Shown here in pieces: positions 43,250 to 52,802 of a stretch of DNA of 64,000 nt. Origin of the DNA: Peptococcaceae bacterium BRH_c4a (GTDB taxonomy: Bacteria > Bacillota > Desulfotomaculia > Desulfotomaculales > Desulfocucumaceae); NCBI GenBank assembly GCA_000961585.1, contig LADN01000070.1, positions 88,277 through 152,276 on the forward strand, given 5' to 3'. How positions within the stretch are numbered: the stretch's first letter is position 1; every line of letters begins with the position of its first letter. Position numbers and translations under genes: made by a program. The notes below the pieces were generated by a model. That model was not told where the DNA came from. It worked only from the letters and a program-made list of their open reading frames with translations, and searched no databases.

Positions 43250-43501
43250 TCAGGGCGCAATAAAGCTTTTTATCAATTGTTCTTTCTGTTTCCGCTTAAG
43301 CTTCCGTATAAATGCCTCTCTCCGCTGGGCCTCACTGCGGCCCGGCTGGGTCTCCCAATATACTAATTGCACAGGCAGACGGCTACGGGTGTAGCGTGCT
43401 CCTTTTCCTTCGTTGTGTACCTTTAACCTGGCCTCCAGGTCGGTGGTCCATCCGGTATAAAAGCTTCCGTCAGCGCATTGCAGCATGTATGTAAATGGCA
43501 T
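43250..43501 (-). CDS. GIY-YIG domain protein
   Basis: A compact protein of 83 residues with the GIY-YIG nuclease start FTYMLQCADGSFYTGWTTDL (Tyr in FTYML and FYTGW) and Arg/Glu residues of the active site (EARLKVHNEGKGARYT, SEAQRREAFIRKLKR). It belongs to the UPF0213/YhbQ-like group. The ATG at 43501 gives the normal family length; the frame is open upstream but the extra residues are not family-like. It stands alone. Confidence 0.85.
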   Translation of the reverse strand: MPFTYMLQCADGSFYTGWTTDLEARLKVHNEGKGARYTRSRLPVQLVYWETQPGRSEAQRREAFIRKLKRKQKEQLIKSFIAP

Positions 43502-43676
43502 TTTTCCATTTTCCTGCCTTTTTTTCGAATGATTGATACTATCTGCGGGAAACCCGGTGTTTTCCCACATTTCTATATGCCTTTTCGACATACCTTCTAA
43601 AATCCTTGCTTTTAAAGCATAATTACACATAAGAGGTATTTTTTTACCCGCACCGAAATATTACATATATGGAGGG

Positions 43677-43874
43677 ATGCCCATGCTTGTCTTAGACCGT
43701 TTCGAGGGTGAATACGCCTTAATAGAGATGAACAAAAGAATATTCCACATCCCTAAATCGTTTATTCCCAAGGGAGCCAGAGAGGGAGACGTTATTCAAA
43801 TACAAATAACGGTCGATAAAGATGCCACCGCCAAGCTTAAAGAATCCACCGGCAAAAAGGTCACCAAAGTATAA
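43677..43874 (+). CDS. DUF3006 family protein
   Basis: A 65-residue protein, VLDRFEGEYALIEMN followed by a short barrel-like strand pattern and a basic tail, matching DUF3006 in size and start. Start ATG 43677 follows TGGAGGG. It is a single gene with its own terminator. Confidence 0.75.
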   Translation: MPMLVLDRFEGEYALIEMNKRIFHIPKSFIPKGAREGDVIQIQITVDKDATAKLKESTGKKVTKV

Positions 43875-43902
43875 CGGCAGTTTATCTGCCGTTATACTTT
43901 TT
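43870..43902 (+). terminator. Terminator after the DUF3006 gene
   Basis: TATAACGGCAG and CTGCCGTTATA form a perfect 11-base-pair stem with the loop TTTAT, followed by a run of T. Confidence 0.85.
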
Positions 43903-43948
43903 ACTAACTGATTCAATTAGGAAGGACCCGGGGTTCTATGATCTCCAC

Positions 43949-44068
43949 TTAATCTATTAATATTATTGCTATAATGAACAGCAGTAGCAGGATAATGACA
44001 CCCAGTAGTATATTGGTCAGGGTTAAAGGATTTGGGAAAGGAAAGCAACTGTTGGCCAAATCGCTCAT
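43949..44068 (-). CDS. Tiny single-helix membrane protein
   Basis: A 39-codon gene that starts at ATG 44068 after GGGAGGTG. The product has a polar start (MSDLANSCFPFPNP) and one strongly hydrophobic helix (NILLGVIILLLLFIIAIIL) ending at Asp. Size and pattern are like small sporulation-associated membrane proteins in Firmicutes, but no family is claimed. The strong ribosome site makes it real rather than chance. Confidence 0.6.
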   Translation of the reverse strand: MSDLANSCFPFPNPLTLTNILLGVIILLLLFIIAIILID

Positions 44069-44320
44069 GGTAACACCTCCCGCAGGATTTTGTTCCAGTA
44101 TATGCCATGCGCACCTGGATGGTGACACTTTTAATGTCTGCCCGAAAGAAGTCTGCTTTTTTACTGTTTCCCAAAGAAAATTTTCAAACTATCAATGGTT
44201 GGGCTAATAATGGATTGTATTTCATAATAATACTTTCTTAATAGGCACGATCTTCGAAAGGTGATTTTCGCCGGAGGACGTGGTGGGCAAAGTATTAAAG
44301 GTAGACAGGAGAGTCTTTTT

Positions 44321-45457
44321 ATGAGTTTTGAAAAAGCCCTGGCTAAAGTTATTGCGGATGCCGATGCAGTGAACGAGGATGATCTGGTGCTTCTTCTGGG
44401 GGCTGCGTCCGAAGAAAGGAAGCTTCTTTATGATCAGGCCGACATTCTCAGGGGCATGTGGATGGGGTCCGAGGTCCACCTGAGGGGCGTTATCGAGTTC
44501 TCCAGCTGCTGCTCCTTGAACTGCCTTTATTGCGGGCTGCGGGCTGATAATAAAAAGCTGAAACGCTACCGTATGATTCCCGGGGAGATCATTTCAGCCG
44601 CCAGGATCGCTGCCGAGATGGGACTGAAAACCATAGTCCTACAAAGCGGCCAGGACCCATATTATACTAAAGAAATGCTTTTTGAAATCATTGCCGCCCT
44701 GAAAGAAGGTCTGGACGTGGCTGTCACCCTTTCTCTGGGCGTTCGTTCCCCGAAAGATCTGCGGGCCTTTCGGGAGGCCGGGGCCGACAGGTATCTTTTA
44801 AAATTTGAAACCTCGGATCCCGGTCTTTTTGAAAAGTTGCGGCCGGGAACCAATCTGAGGGACAGGTTGGAATGTTTGTGCCTTTTGAAAGAAACCGGGT
44901 TCCAGGTGGCTTCCGGAAATATAATAGGTCTTCCGGGGCAGACACTGACCACCCTGGCCCGGGACATACTTTTGCTGCGGGAACTGGATGTGGTTATGGC
45001 GGGGGTGGGACCCTTTGTGCCCCATCCTGATACTCCCCTGGGAAGGGATGCCCGGGGTGATCTGGAAAAAACATTAAATGCTCTGGCAGTTACCCGCCTA
45101 CTGCTGCCGTACTTTCATCTGCCTGCCACCACCGCCCTGGATGCCGTACACCCCCGGGGCCGCAGGCTGGCGCTTCAGTGCGGGGCCAATGTGGTGATGC
45201 CCAATGTAACTCCCGGGCACTACCGTGAGCATTACAGTATTTACCCCAATAAGCCGGGCAGGGGCGAGGATCCCCGGACAACCGTGAAGGAAACAAGGGC
45301 TATGATATCAGAGATGGGACGCATTGAGGGGAAGGGCTATGGTCATGCCCCTGACCGCAGTTACAGACCACGGCGGAACTTAACCAGACCGGGTGTGGCC
45401 GTGGCCAGATATCTAAAAAAAGCTGGTGATTTGAATGAATGTGGGGGGACTGAATGA
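44321..45457 (+). CDS. hydE: [FeFe]-hydrogenase maturase HydE
   Basis: A 378-residue radical SAM enzyme. The cluster motif is CCSLNCLYC (CX3CX2C) near residue 61, followed by the SAM segment IVLQSGQDP and the barrel end. HydE supplies intermediates for the H-cluster diiron unit of [FeFe]-hydrogenases. Start ATG 44321 follows ACAGGAG; the frame upstream is open to 44261 but lacks a ribosome site. The 3' end overlaps the hydF start by 23 bases. No hydrogenase structural gene lies in this window. Confidence 0.92.
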   Translation: MSFEKALAKVIADADAVNEDDLVLLLGAASEERKLLYDQADILRGMWMGSEVHLRGVIEFSSCCSLNCLYCGLRADNKKLKRYRMIPGEIISAARIAAEMGLKTIVLQSGQDPYYTKEMLFEIIAALKEGLDVAVTLSLGVRSPKDLRAFREAGADRYLLKFETSDPGLFEKLRPGTNLRDRLECLCLLKETGFQVASGNIIGLPGQTLTTLARDILLLRELDVVMAGVGPFVPHPDTPLGRDARGDLEKTLNALAVTRLLLPYFHLPATTALDAVHPRGRRLALQCGANVVMPNVTPGHYREHYSIYPNKPGRGEDPRTTVKETRAMISEMGRIEGKGYGHAPDRSYRPRRNLTRPGVAVARYLKKAGDLNECGGTE

Positions 45458-46676
45458 CACTCCCCGGGGCAGCAGGCTCCACATAGCCATCATGGGCCGT
45501 CGCAACGCCGGAAAATCAAGTATTATAAACGCCCTTACCAGTCAGGAGGTGGCCATTGTCTCGGATGTTCCGGGCACCACCACTGATCCGGTGTATAAGT
45601 CCATGGAAATATTGCCGGTGGGGCCGGTGGTGATTATCGATACCGCCGGCATAGACGATCAAGGGGAACTGGGTGAACTGAGGGTTAAAAAAGCTTCTGG
45701 TGTTCTTCAAAAAGCCGATTTAATGATACTGGTGATGGACCCCGGGCAGCAGGAGGGGGATTATGAAGCATATCTGATTGGCAGTGCCCGTGATCTGAGG
45801 GTGCCGGTGATAGGGGCGCTGAACAAGATGGATCTGACGCCCTTGCTAAATGCGCCGGATATGGAACAAAGGCTGGGAATTCCGGTGATTCCGGTAAGTG
45901 CCGTTACCGGCCTGGGAATGGACCGTCTAAAAAAAGAAATTATTAAATCCGCACCCCGGGAATGGGCCCCCCCCACCATAATGGGAGACCTTATAAATCC
46001 TGGTGACACCGTGGTTTTGGTGGTGCCCATAGATCTGGCGGCACCCAGGGGCAGGCTTATTTTACCCCAGGTTCAGGTAATCAGGGATATACTGGACAAC
46101 GATGCCTGCGCTCTGGTGGTCAAGGAAAATGATCTGAAAAAGGCACTTTCGGATCTTGGCAGCAAGCCCCGGATTGTGGTTACCGATTCCCAGGCATTTT
46201 TAAAGGCCGATGCCGATACCCCCGGTGATATAATGCTCACCTCCTTTTCCATTCTTTTTGCCCGCTATAAAGGGAATCTTGAAGCCTTGGTGTCCGGGGC
46301 ACTGGCCGTGGACGACCTGAAGCCCGGAGACCGGGTGCTGATTGCCGAAGCCTGCACCCACCACCGGGTGGCCGATGACATCGGAACAGTAAAAATTCCC
46401 CGCTGGCTTGGACAGAGGGTGGGAGGAGAACTTAATTTTCAGTGGTCCAGCGGAATAGAGCTGCCCTCTGACCTTGAGAGTTACAAGCTGGTCATACACT
46501 GCGGAGCCTGCATGATTAACCGCAAGGAAATGCTGCACAGACTGATGCAGGCCGCCGGGGCCGGGGTGTCCATGGTCAATTACGGTGTTTTGATCGCCTA
46601 TTTGCACGGTATTTTGAGGAGAGCGCTGTCGCCTTTTCCCCCGGTGCTCCGCTTGCTGGAAAACCAAGGGGGATGA
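45435..46676 (+). CDS. hydF: [FeFe]-hydrogenase maturation GTPase HydF
   Basis: A 413-residue protein with an N-terminal GTPase (Walker A GRRNAGKSS, PGTTTDPV, DTAG, NKMD) and a C-terminal Fe-S domain with ACTHHR and HCGAC, the CxH...HCxxC ligands. HydF is the scaffold that receives the diiron subcluster from HydE and HydG and passes it to the hydrogenase. It overlaps the hydE end. Transcription with hydE and hydG is clear from spacing. Confidence 0.92.
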   Translation: MNVGGLNDTPRGSRLHIAIMGRRNAGKSSIINALTSQEVAIVSDVPGTTTDPVYKSMEILPVGPVVIIDTAGIDDQGELGELRVKKASGVLQKADLMILVMDPGQQEGDYEAYLIGSARDLRVPVIGALNKMDLTPLLNAPDMEQRLGIPVIPVSAVTGLGMDRLKKEIIKSAPREWAPPTIMGDLINPGDTVVLVVPIDLAAPRGRLILPQVQVIRDILDNDACALVVKENDLKKALSDLGSKPRIVVTDSQAFLKADADTPGDIMLTSFSILFARYKGNLEALVSGALAVDDLKPGDRVLIAEACTHHRVADDIGTVKIPRWLGQRVGGELNFQWSSGIELPSDLESYKLVIHCGACMINRKEMLHRLMQAAGAGVSMVNYGVLIAYLHGILRRALSPFPPVLRLLENQGG

Positions 46677-46792
46677 CCGTTTTCCGGCGTCCATCTTACC
46701 TGCTTGAGTAAAGGGAGCATAGGTTTAATGCCATTTCTAATCAAAGGAGGGGACATAACCGGGTTTTGAGTATCATAAAGCCCGGGGGGATT

Positions 46793-48208
46793 ATGGAGAA
46801 AAAATACACATCGGAATTTATTAATGACAAAGAAATTTATGATTTGCTGGAAGCGGGCAGGAAGGTATCCCGGCAGGATGCCGCCGGCATTATAGAGCGG
46901 GCCGGGCAGGCCGGGGGGCTGACACCGGCAGAGGCGGGGATACTGTTGAATGTGGAAGACACAGACCTTCTGGAACTGATCTATGAAACAGCCAGCCGGA
47001 TTAAAGAAAATATTTACGGCCGCCGCCTGGTTTTTTTCGCTCCCCTTTATCTGAGTAATCATTGTGTAAATAACTGTACCTATTGCGGCTACCGCCGGGG
47101 AAACAGTGAAATGACCCGCCGGCGGCTGACCATGGAGGAGATCGGGGAGGAAGTCAGGATACTGGAATCCCTGGGACATAAACGTCTGGCGGTGGAGTGC
47201 GGTGAGCATCCTTCTGAGTGTCAACTGGATTACGTTCTGGAGGCCATTAAAACTATATATTCGGTAAAAGAAAATAATGGCAGCATCAGGCGGGTGAATA
47301 TCAACATAGCAGCCACCGGGGCGGAAGAATACCGCCGCTTAAAAGAGGCCGGAATCGGCACCTATATACTCTTCCAGGAAACTTATCACCGAGATACCTA
47401 CCGGGCGGCACACCCCCAGGGCCCCAAGTCGGACTACGACTACCACATAACCGCCATGGATCGGGCTATGGAGGGCGGAATCGACGATGTGGGAATTGGG
47501 GTTTTGTACGGTCTTTATGATTACAAATTTGAGGTGCTGGCCACTTTGATGCATGCCCGGCACCTGGAGGCCAAGTTCGGTGTGGGACCCCATACCATTT
47601 CGGTTCCCCGTTTGCGACCGGCCTCGGGGGTATCGTTGCAGGACTACCCCCATCTGGTTGCTGACAGAGATTTTAAAAAGCTAATCGCCGTTTTAAGGCT
47701 GGCGGTGCCTTATACGGGAATTATTCTGTCTACCCGTGAGGGGCCAGGCTTAAGGGATGAGCTATTATCGGTGGGGGTGTCTCAGATAAGCGCCGGCTCC
47801 TGCACCGGAGTAGGCGGCTACAAGGATGAATACCGGGTTGATGCCGGCAGGAGGGTCAGCACTGCACAGTTTTCCGTGGAGGATCACCGGAGCCCGGACG
47901 AGGTGGTGCAGAGTGTGTGCGCCTCAGGATACATACCCAGCTTTTGCACCGCCTGCTACCGCAGGGGAAGAACCGGGGACCGCTTCATGGCTCTGGCCAA
48001 GTCGGGGGAGATTGGAGACATATGTCAGCCCAACGCCATTCTGACCTTCAAGGAATATTTACTGGATTATGCCTCCCCCTCCACCCTGGACTCCTCGGAA
48101 AAAACCATAAGGGAACACCTTTCTATGATTAGGAACAATACAGTCAGGACGGAAACAGAGGCCCGGCTGGACAGAATCAGCAGAGGTGAAAGGGATCTAT
48201 ATTTTTAA
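46793..48208 (+). CDS. hydG: [FeFe]-hydrogenase maturase HydG
   Basis: A radical SAM tyrosine lyase of about 471 residues that makes CO and cyanide from tyrosine for the H-cluster. The N-terminal cluster motif is CVNNCTYC, and the C-terminal auxiliary cluster region is SFCTACYRRGRTGDRFM. The start ATG 46793 follows GGGGGGA; TTG 46766 after AAGGAGG is an alternative giving nine more residues. It ends the hydEFG group and is followed by a terminator. Confidence 0.92.
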   Translation: MEKKYTSEFINDKEIYDLLEAGRKVSRQDAAGIIERAGQAGGLTPAEAGILLNVEDTDLLELIYETASRIKENIYGRRLVFFAPLYLSNHCVNNCTYCGYRRGNSEMTRRRLTMEEIGEEVRILESLGHKRLAVECGEHPSECQLDYVLEAIKTIYSVKENNGSIRRVNINIAATGAEEYRRLKEAGIGTYILFQETYHRDTYRAAHPQGPKSDYDYHITAMDRAMEGGIDDVGIGVLYGLYDYKFEVLATLMHARHLEAKFGVGPHTISVPRLRPASGVSLQDYPHLVADRDFKKLIAVLRLAVPYTGIILSTREGPGLRDELLSVGVSQISAGSCTGVGGYKDEYRVDAGRRVSTAQFSVEDHRSPDEVVQSVCASGYIPSFCTACYRRGRTGDRFMALAKSGEIGDICQPNAILTFKEYLLDYASPSTLDSSEKTIREHLSMIRNNTVRTETEARLDRISRGERDLYF

Positions 48209-48246
48209 AGCTGGTGATCAGCTGGCAAACAGGCCCATAAATATAA

Positions 48247-48308
48247 AACAAAGACCCGCACAGGTTCATAGTTTTAAAGAACCGGTCCGTGCGGGTTTTT
48301 TCTTTTAA
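48247..48308 (+). terminator. Terminator after hydG
   Basis: ACCCGCAC pairs with GTGCGGGT, and inner GGTTC with GAACC, around an A/T-rich loop; a run of T follows. It lies about 40 bases after the hydG stop. Confidence 0.85.
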
Positions 48309-48460
48309 ACCAGGGTTCGGCGCCCTATTTTTTTTGCCATCAGTGGATGTTGTTCTTAACTTTGTAACATTTCCACAACAAAAAGGCAATAGCTTTACCT
48401 TAGAATAAATTAACAAATGGTTTTTAGCCTATCGTTTTCCTGAATATATGGAAATGGGGG

Positions 48461-49444
48461 GTGCCTCTTTTGAATGTCAGAGTTTTTCGCCGGGTAAGCC
48501 AGTTTTCCTTTTTGCTGTTCATGACCTATGGGGCCGTTATTCATCAGATTAAGGGAGGGGGGCCGCAGGGGACGGCGCCTGTGGACACCCTTTGCCCCTT
48601 CGGGGGAATGGAAACCCTTTATAAGTTATTGGCCTATGGTGATTTTTTAAAGCGCACCAACACCTCAAATCTGTTCCTTCTGGCCGGTGTAGTGGTCATG
48701 GCGCTGGTGGTGCGAAAATCTTTTTGCAGTTGGATATGCCCCCTGGGAACCATGCAGGAGTGGCTGGGCAGCATTGGCAAGAAAATTTTCGGAAGAAGCT
48801 TTAGCCTTCCCGCTGTTATTGACCGGCCCCTTTCTTACTTTAAATACCTGGTGCTGCTATTGGTGCTGGCCCTGACATGGTATACGGGGGATCTGGTATT
48901 CCGCGCTTATGACCCCTGGGTTGCTTACGCCCACCTGTACAATGGGGTTGCCAGCGTGTTTTCCGAGTATCCCTTTGCGCTCTCACTTTTTGGGCTGACA
49001 ATGCTGCTGGCTGTATTTACCGACCGGCCCTGGTGCCGTTATGCCTGCCCTTTGGGGGCGCTTTTGGAAATACTGGCCCGCTTTGGCATAGTCCGGCTGA
49101 GACGGGATCAAAACACCTGCCTGAACTGTAATCTCTGCCGAAGGGTCTGTGCCAGTAATATGCAGGATGATGCCACCGGTTGCAACAGTTGCACCGAGTG
49201 CGCCACGGCCTGTCCGGTACCGGGCGCCTTACAGTTTAGCGCAGGGAAAAAGGTAATCTCCCCTCTGCTGGTGGGTGTACTTACTCTTAGTATCTTTTTC
49301 CTGTCCTACGGTATCGCTAAATGGTCTGGAAAATGGAACTCCAGAGGCAGCGGCACCACCGGCAAAAAGATTTCTCTGGTGCTGCCGTATAGCGATTCTG
49401 ACAAAAGCCGAATAATAAGGAATTTTGTTAATACATCCTTCTGA
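48461..49444 (+). CDS. NapH/CcoG-like membrane polyferredoxin
   Basis: A 327-residue membrane Fe-S protein. It has about five hydrophobic helices, two CX3CP motifs (FCSWICPLGTMQEW and WCRYACPLGALLEI) at loops, and a C-terminal pair of 4Fe-4S motifs (CLNCNLCRRVC, GCNSCTECATACP). Family members pass electrons from quinones or ferredoxin to a partner enzyme. GTG 48461 and TTG 48470 (after GGGGGGTG) are both possible starts. The partner is not in the window. Confidence 0.85.
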   Translation: MPLLNVRVFRRVSQFSFLLFMTYGAVIHQIKGGGPQGTAPVDTLCPFGGMETLYKLLAYGDFLKRTNTSNLFLLAGVVVMALVVRKSFCSWICPLGTMQEWLGSIGKKIFGRSFSLPAVIDRPLSYFKYLVLLLVLALTWYTGDLVFRAYDPWVAYAHLYNGVASVFSEYPFALSLFGLTMLLAVFTDRPWCRYACPLGALLEILARFGIVRLRRDQNTCLNCNLCRRVCASNMQDDATGCNSCTECATACPVPGALQFSAGKKVISPLLVGVLTLSIFFLSYGIAKWSGKWNSRGSGTTGKKISLVLPYSDSDKSRIIRNFVNTSF

Positions 49445-49452
49445 AGATGCAA

Positions 49453-49484
49453 TGCCGCCCCCGCAGGGTACATCCGGGGGCGGC
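49453..49484. terminator. GC-rich hairpin between convergent genes
   Basis: TGCCGCCCCCG and CGGGGGCGGCA form an 11-base-pair stem between the polyferredoxin and typA ends. A T run is missing on both sides, so termination is likely but not typical. Confidence 0.5.
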
Positions 49485-49514
49485 AGTTAACATCATTTAT
49501 TGCAGGCGGGACGC

Positions 49515-51290
49515 CTAATGCTTGCGCATACGGAGGGACTTGGGTGTTACCTCCACCAGTTCGTCATCGTTGATAAACTCCAGACATTGTTCCAGCGCCA
49601 TCTGCCGGGGCGGTGTCAGCTTGGCTGCCATATCCGAGGTGGAGCTGCGAATATTGGTAAGATGCTTCTTTTTGCAAACATTGACCGCCAAATCACCGGG
49701 GCGGGAGTGTTCCCCCACCACCATTCCCCGGTAAACAGGCACTCCCGGCCCCACAAACAGATCTCCCCGCTCCTGGGCGTTTTCCAGCCCGTAGGTGGTG
49801 GTTTCCCCGGCTTCAAAAGCCACCAGCGAACCCCTCAGCCGGGTCTGTATGTCTCCCCGGTACGGGGCGTAGTGGTGGAAGGAGTGGTGCATGGTGCCCA
49901 GTCCCTTAGTATCCGTGAGGAACTCCGACCGAAAGCCGAAAAGCCCTCTGGTGGGGACGTGAAACTCCAGGCGCATCCGGCCGTCACCCTTGTGAGACAT
50001 GTTGATAAGCTCGCTCTTGCGGGGGCCCAAACGCTCCATCACAATTCCCACGTAGGCCTCGGGAATTTCAATCATCAGTTCTTCTATGGGCTCACATTTC
50101 TCACCGTTAATTTCCCGCTCGATTACCTGGGGCCGGGATACTTCAAATTCGTAACCCTCCCTGCGCATTGTCTCGATAAGAATGGAAAGGTGCAATTCCC
50201 CGCGTCCCGAAACCAAAAAGGCATCGGGTGAGTCCATGGGTTTTATGCGGAGGCTTACATCGGACTCCAGTTCCCGCATAAGCCTTTCACCCAACTTGCG
50301 GGAAGTGACATAGCCGCCTTCCTGGCCGCAAAAAGGGCTTTTATTTACATGAAAGCCCACGGCCACGGTGGGCTCGTCGATGCGGACAAAGCTCAGTGGA
50401 ATGGGGTTTTCAGGGTCGGTGATGGTGTTTCCTATGGTAACGTCTTCCAATCCGGCCACCACCACTATATCACCGAAAGCCGCCTCTTCAATGGGTATTT
50501 TTTTAAGCCCGTGGAAGGTATACAACGCTGCCAGCCGCTGGCGCCGGGATACCCCTCCGGACCCCATCACCACCACTTCCTGCTTGGCCTGGATGCGGCC
50601 GTTATGGATTCTTCCCACGGCTTGCCGGCCCATATAGCTGTCATAGTCAATCATAGAGACTCCCATTTGCAGGGAAGCTTCCGTATCACCTACGGGAGCC
50701 GGTATCTTTTCAATTATTGTCTCGAAGAGGGGCTTAAGGTCGGTGCCGGGAGTGTTTAAATCCAGAGACGCCGTTCCGGTCCGGGCATTGGTGTATACCA
50801 CCGGGAAATCCAGTTGCTCATTGTTGGCGTCAAGCTCTATAAAAAGATCCAGTACCTCGTCCAGGGCCTGCTCCGGCCTGGCGTTAATCCGGTCAATCTT
50901 GTTGATCACCACAATGGGGGCAAGCCCGGCTTCCAGGGCCTTGCCCAGTACAAAGCGTGTCTGGGGCATGGGCCCCTCAAAGGCGTCCACCAGGAGCAGC
51001 ACCCCGTCCACCATCTGAACGATGCGCTCCACCTCTCCCCCGAAATCAGCATGTCCCGGGGTGTCCACTATATTAAACTTATAGTCCCTGTAAAAAACAC
51101 CAGTATTCTTAGCCATTATGGTGATGCCCCGTTCCTTCTCCAGGTCGTTGCGGTCCATCACCCGATCTTCCAATGCCTGCTTTTCATGAAATATCCCGCT
51201 TTGTCTCAGCATCCCATCCACCAGAGTTGTCTTGCCGTGGTCAACGTGGGCGATAATCCCCAGGTTGCGTATCATATTATTACTTGCCAT
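49515..51290 (-). CDS. typA: Ribosome-associated GTPase TypA/BipA
   Basis: A 591-residue translational GTPase of EF-G type. G1 AHVDHGKTTL, G3 DTPGH, and G4 NKID motifs lie in the first 140 residues. Then come the beta-barrel domain, the EF-G domain III/V-like parts and the BipA-specific C-terminal domain. It binds ribosomes and helps growth under stress. The length and domain order match the family. It is the only gene of its unit. Confidence 0.95.
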   Translation of the reverse strand: MASNNMIRNLGIIAHVDHGKTTLVDGMLRQSGIFHEKQALEDRVMDRNDLEKERGITIMAKNTGVFYRDYKFNIVDTPGHADFGGEVERIVQMVDGVLLLVDAFEGPMPQTRFVLGKALEAGLAPIVVINKIDRINARPEQALDEVLDLFIELDANNEQLDFPVVYTNARTGTASLDLNTPGTDLKPLFETIIEKIPAPVGDTEASLQMGVSMIDYDSYMGRQAVGRIHNGRIQAKQEVVVMGSGGVSRRQRLAALYTFHGLKKIPIEEAAFGDIVVVAGLEDVTIGNTITDPENPIPLSFVRIDEPTVAVGFHVNKSPFCGQEGGYVTSRKLGERLMRELESDVSLRIKPMDSPDAFLVSGRGELHLSILIETMRREGYEFEVSRPQVIEREINGEKCEPIEELMIEIPEAYVGIVMERLGPRKSELINMSHKGDGRMRLEFHVPTRGLFGFRSEFLTDTKGLGTMHHSFHHYAPYRGDIQTRLRGSLVAFEAGETTTYGLENAQERGDLFVGPGVPVYRGMVVGEHSRPGDLAVNVCKKKHLTNIRSSTSDMAAKLTPPRQMALEQCLEFINDDELVEVTPKSLRMRKH

Positions 51291-51666
51291 GTTAAATCCT
51301 TTCCGAGGAATCTTTAAATTGTTAAGGTAAACTGGCGGCAGCCATTAACGGCCAGGGTTTAAGCCATATATAAAATTAATATTACACTATTACCTATGGG
51401 ATCCCTCATAAACACATTCTGTTCCATTATAACTCTCCGCCCCGAAGTTTTCGAGTAAAATAAATAAAAATAAAGCCTTTTTCCTTAAGATTGTTAATAC
51501 CCAGTTCCAGCAAAAGGGAGGGTCTGAAAAGGCCATAAAGGTAAAACATAAATGCTCCCGTTTTTTCTTAGGATAGACAAAAAAACTACGGGTTATTCTA
51601 AACTTTGGATGAAGATTAAAGGGCGGGCTGTTTAGCGAGGAATAGGAACTTAAAAGAGGGCAGACC
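51291..51666. other. Gene-free stretch upstream of typA
   Basis: About 375 bases between typA and the remnant at 51667. It is AT-rich and must hold the typA promoter on the minus strand, but no convincing -35/-10 pair, operator or structured RNA was picked out. Confidence 0.4.
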
Positions 51667-51971
51667 GTGAGCTTCAGTACAGAGTGGATTATTATGGCCT
51701 CATCAGCGGCGGGGACGCTTCTACTTCTTGTTTTTGCCGTGGACTGGCGGTATTTCCGGGACTGGGTGGTGGTTTTTCCCCATCCATTATTTACAACCAG
51801 ATTACCAGGAAGAGCGGTCCTGGACCCATATTTTATTACGCCTTGCTTTTCGGCGGGGTGATTGCCGCCCTGGAATACCCCCTGGAGGTTCACACGGCAC
51901 TGATACACTACGAAAAATGGAGCTGGTTTACTTCCTTTTTTGCGCTGTCCTGTACATTTCTTAACGGTTAA
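51667..51971 (+). pseudogene. Frameshifted CBO0543-like membrane protein remnant
   Basis: The first frame starts at GTG 51667 with a membrane segment and LVDWRYFRDWVVVF-type sequence (here FAVDWRYFRDWVVVF). After the TTTTTCCCC stretch, sense continues only in the second frame with FYYALLFGGVIAALEYP and HTALIHYEKWSWFT. The two halves together look like a four-helix CBO0543-type protein of spore formers. One frame change near 51774-51782 would join them. It is either decayed or a sequence error. Confidence 0.4.
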
Positions 51972-52003
51972 CCTTATTTGCACCCGTGTATACGGTAAAC
52001 AAT

Positions 52004-52029
52004 AAAGCCTTGCCAAAGCAAGGCTTTTA
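52004..52029. terminator. Bidirectional terminator hairpin
   Basis: AAAGCCTTGC and GCAAGGCTTT form a perfect 10-base-pair stem with loop CAAA, with T on one side and A on the other, between the remnant at 51667 and the ytaF-like gene at 52036. Confidence 0.75.
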
Positions 52030-52035
52030 TACATT

Positions 52036-52680
52036 TCAATAAATCTTATAAAGACCCAGGGCTATCAGTATACACCCGGGGAGGGTGACTATCTGTCGGC
52101 AGAGGGCTGTGGCTCCGGCCCGGCGTCCGATATACATTCCAGCGCAGGTGGTAATAATGTGGCCTAGGCCCACCACAAGGGCCGTTGAAACTATTGAAAA
52201 TCCCAGCATGGATACGGCGAACCCCGCTCCCAAGGCGTCCACCGCCAAGGCTGCCCCCAGCAGTACGGCCTCGCCGGAGGAAATTTCCCCGGACCGGTCC
52301 AGGTCGGCCTGGTGGGGTTCCCGGAGTACATTTATGACAAGACCCATGTTTTTTATTCTGATTTGCAGTATTGTTTTAGGGTGATCCTCTTCCTGGTTAT
52401 CACCCTTTCCCCGTGTTTCCGAGACCGAGTGGTACAGTATCCAGAGCCCGATGAGAAACAGTATTATTCCACCTAAGCGGTGGGCGGCCCCCGGTGACAG
52501 AAAATCCGCCACCAATCCGCCAGCCGCCATTGACAGCGCCACTGCTCCGGCTGACATGCCGCTAATTATCAGTAAAGAGGTAAGGGGGAGCTTTATGCCC
52601 CGAACACCGTAGGCCGTTCCAACGGCTATGGAGTCCAGGTTCAAGGCTATGGCAAAAAGAATCAGAGTAATGAGTTCCAT
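52036..52680 (-). CDS. ytaF: YtaF-like sporulation membrane protein
   Basis: A 214-residue protein with six hydrophobic helices in two halves, each holding a conserved LDS/DAL pair (ALNLDSIAVGTAYG and ALAVDALGAGFAV), and a polar loop between. This is the MntP-related YtaF family found in spore formers. It probably moves a divalent ion; its exact role in sporulation is unknown. Presence of this gene supports an endospore-forming host. Confidence 0.8.
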   Translation of the reverse strand: MELITLILFAIALNLDSIAVGTAYGVRGIKLPLTSLLIISGMSAGAVALSMAAGGLVADFLSPGAAHRLGGIILFLIGLWILYHSVSETRGKGDNQEEDHPKTILQIRIKNMGLVINVLREPHQADLDRSGEISSGEAVLLGAALAVDALGAGFAVSMLGFSIVSTALVVGLGHIITTCAGMYIGRRAGATALCRQIVTLPGCILIALGLYKIY

Positions 52681-52802
52681 GCTTTTTCCTCCATAAAAAA
52701 TTTCATAATTAATCTATGGAGGTGCAATTTAAAAGTTTCATATACCGGATACTTATAATTAAGGAAAAGGATCTTATTTATTCCATGGACATATATAAAA
52801 AC

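Noticed and set aside
51390..52034. Long minus-strand open frame of 214 codons
   Set aside because: It spans the CBO0543-like remnant and a terminator hairpin, has no family features and no ribosome site; it looks like a chance frame.
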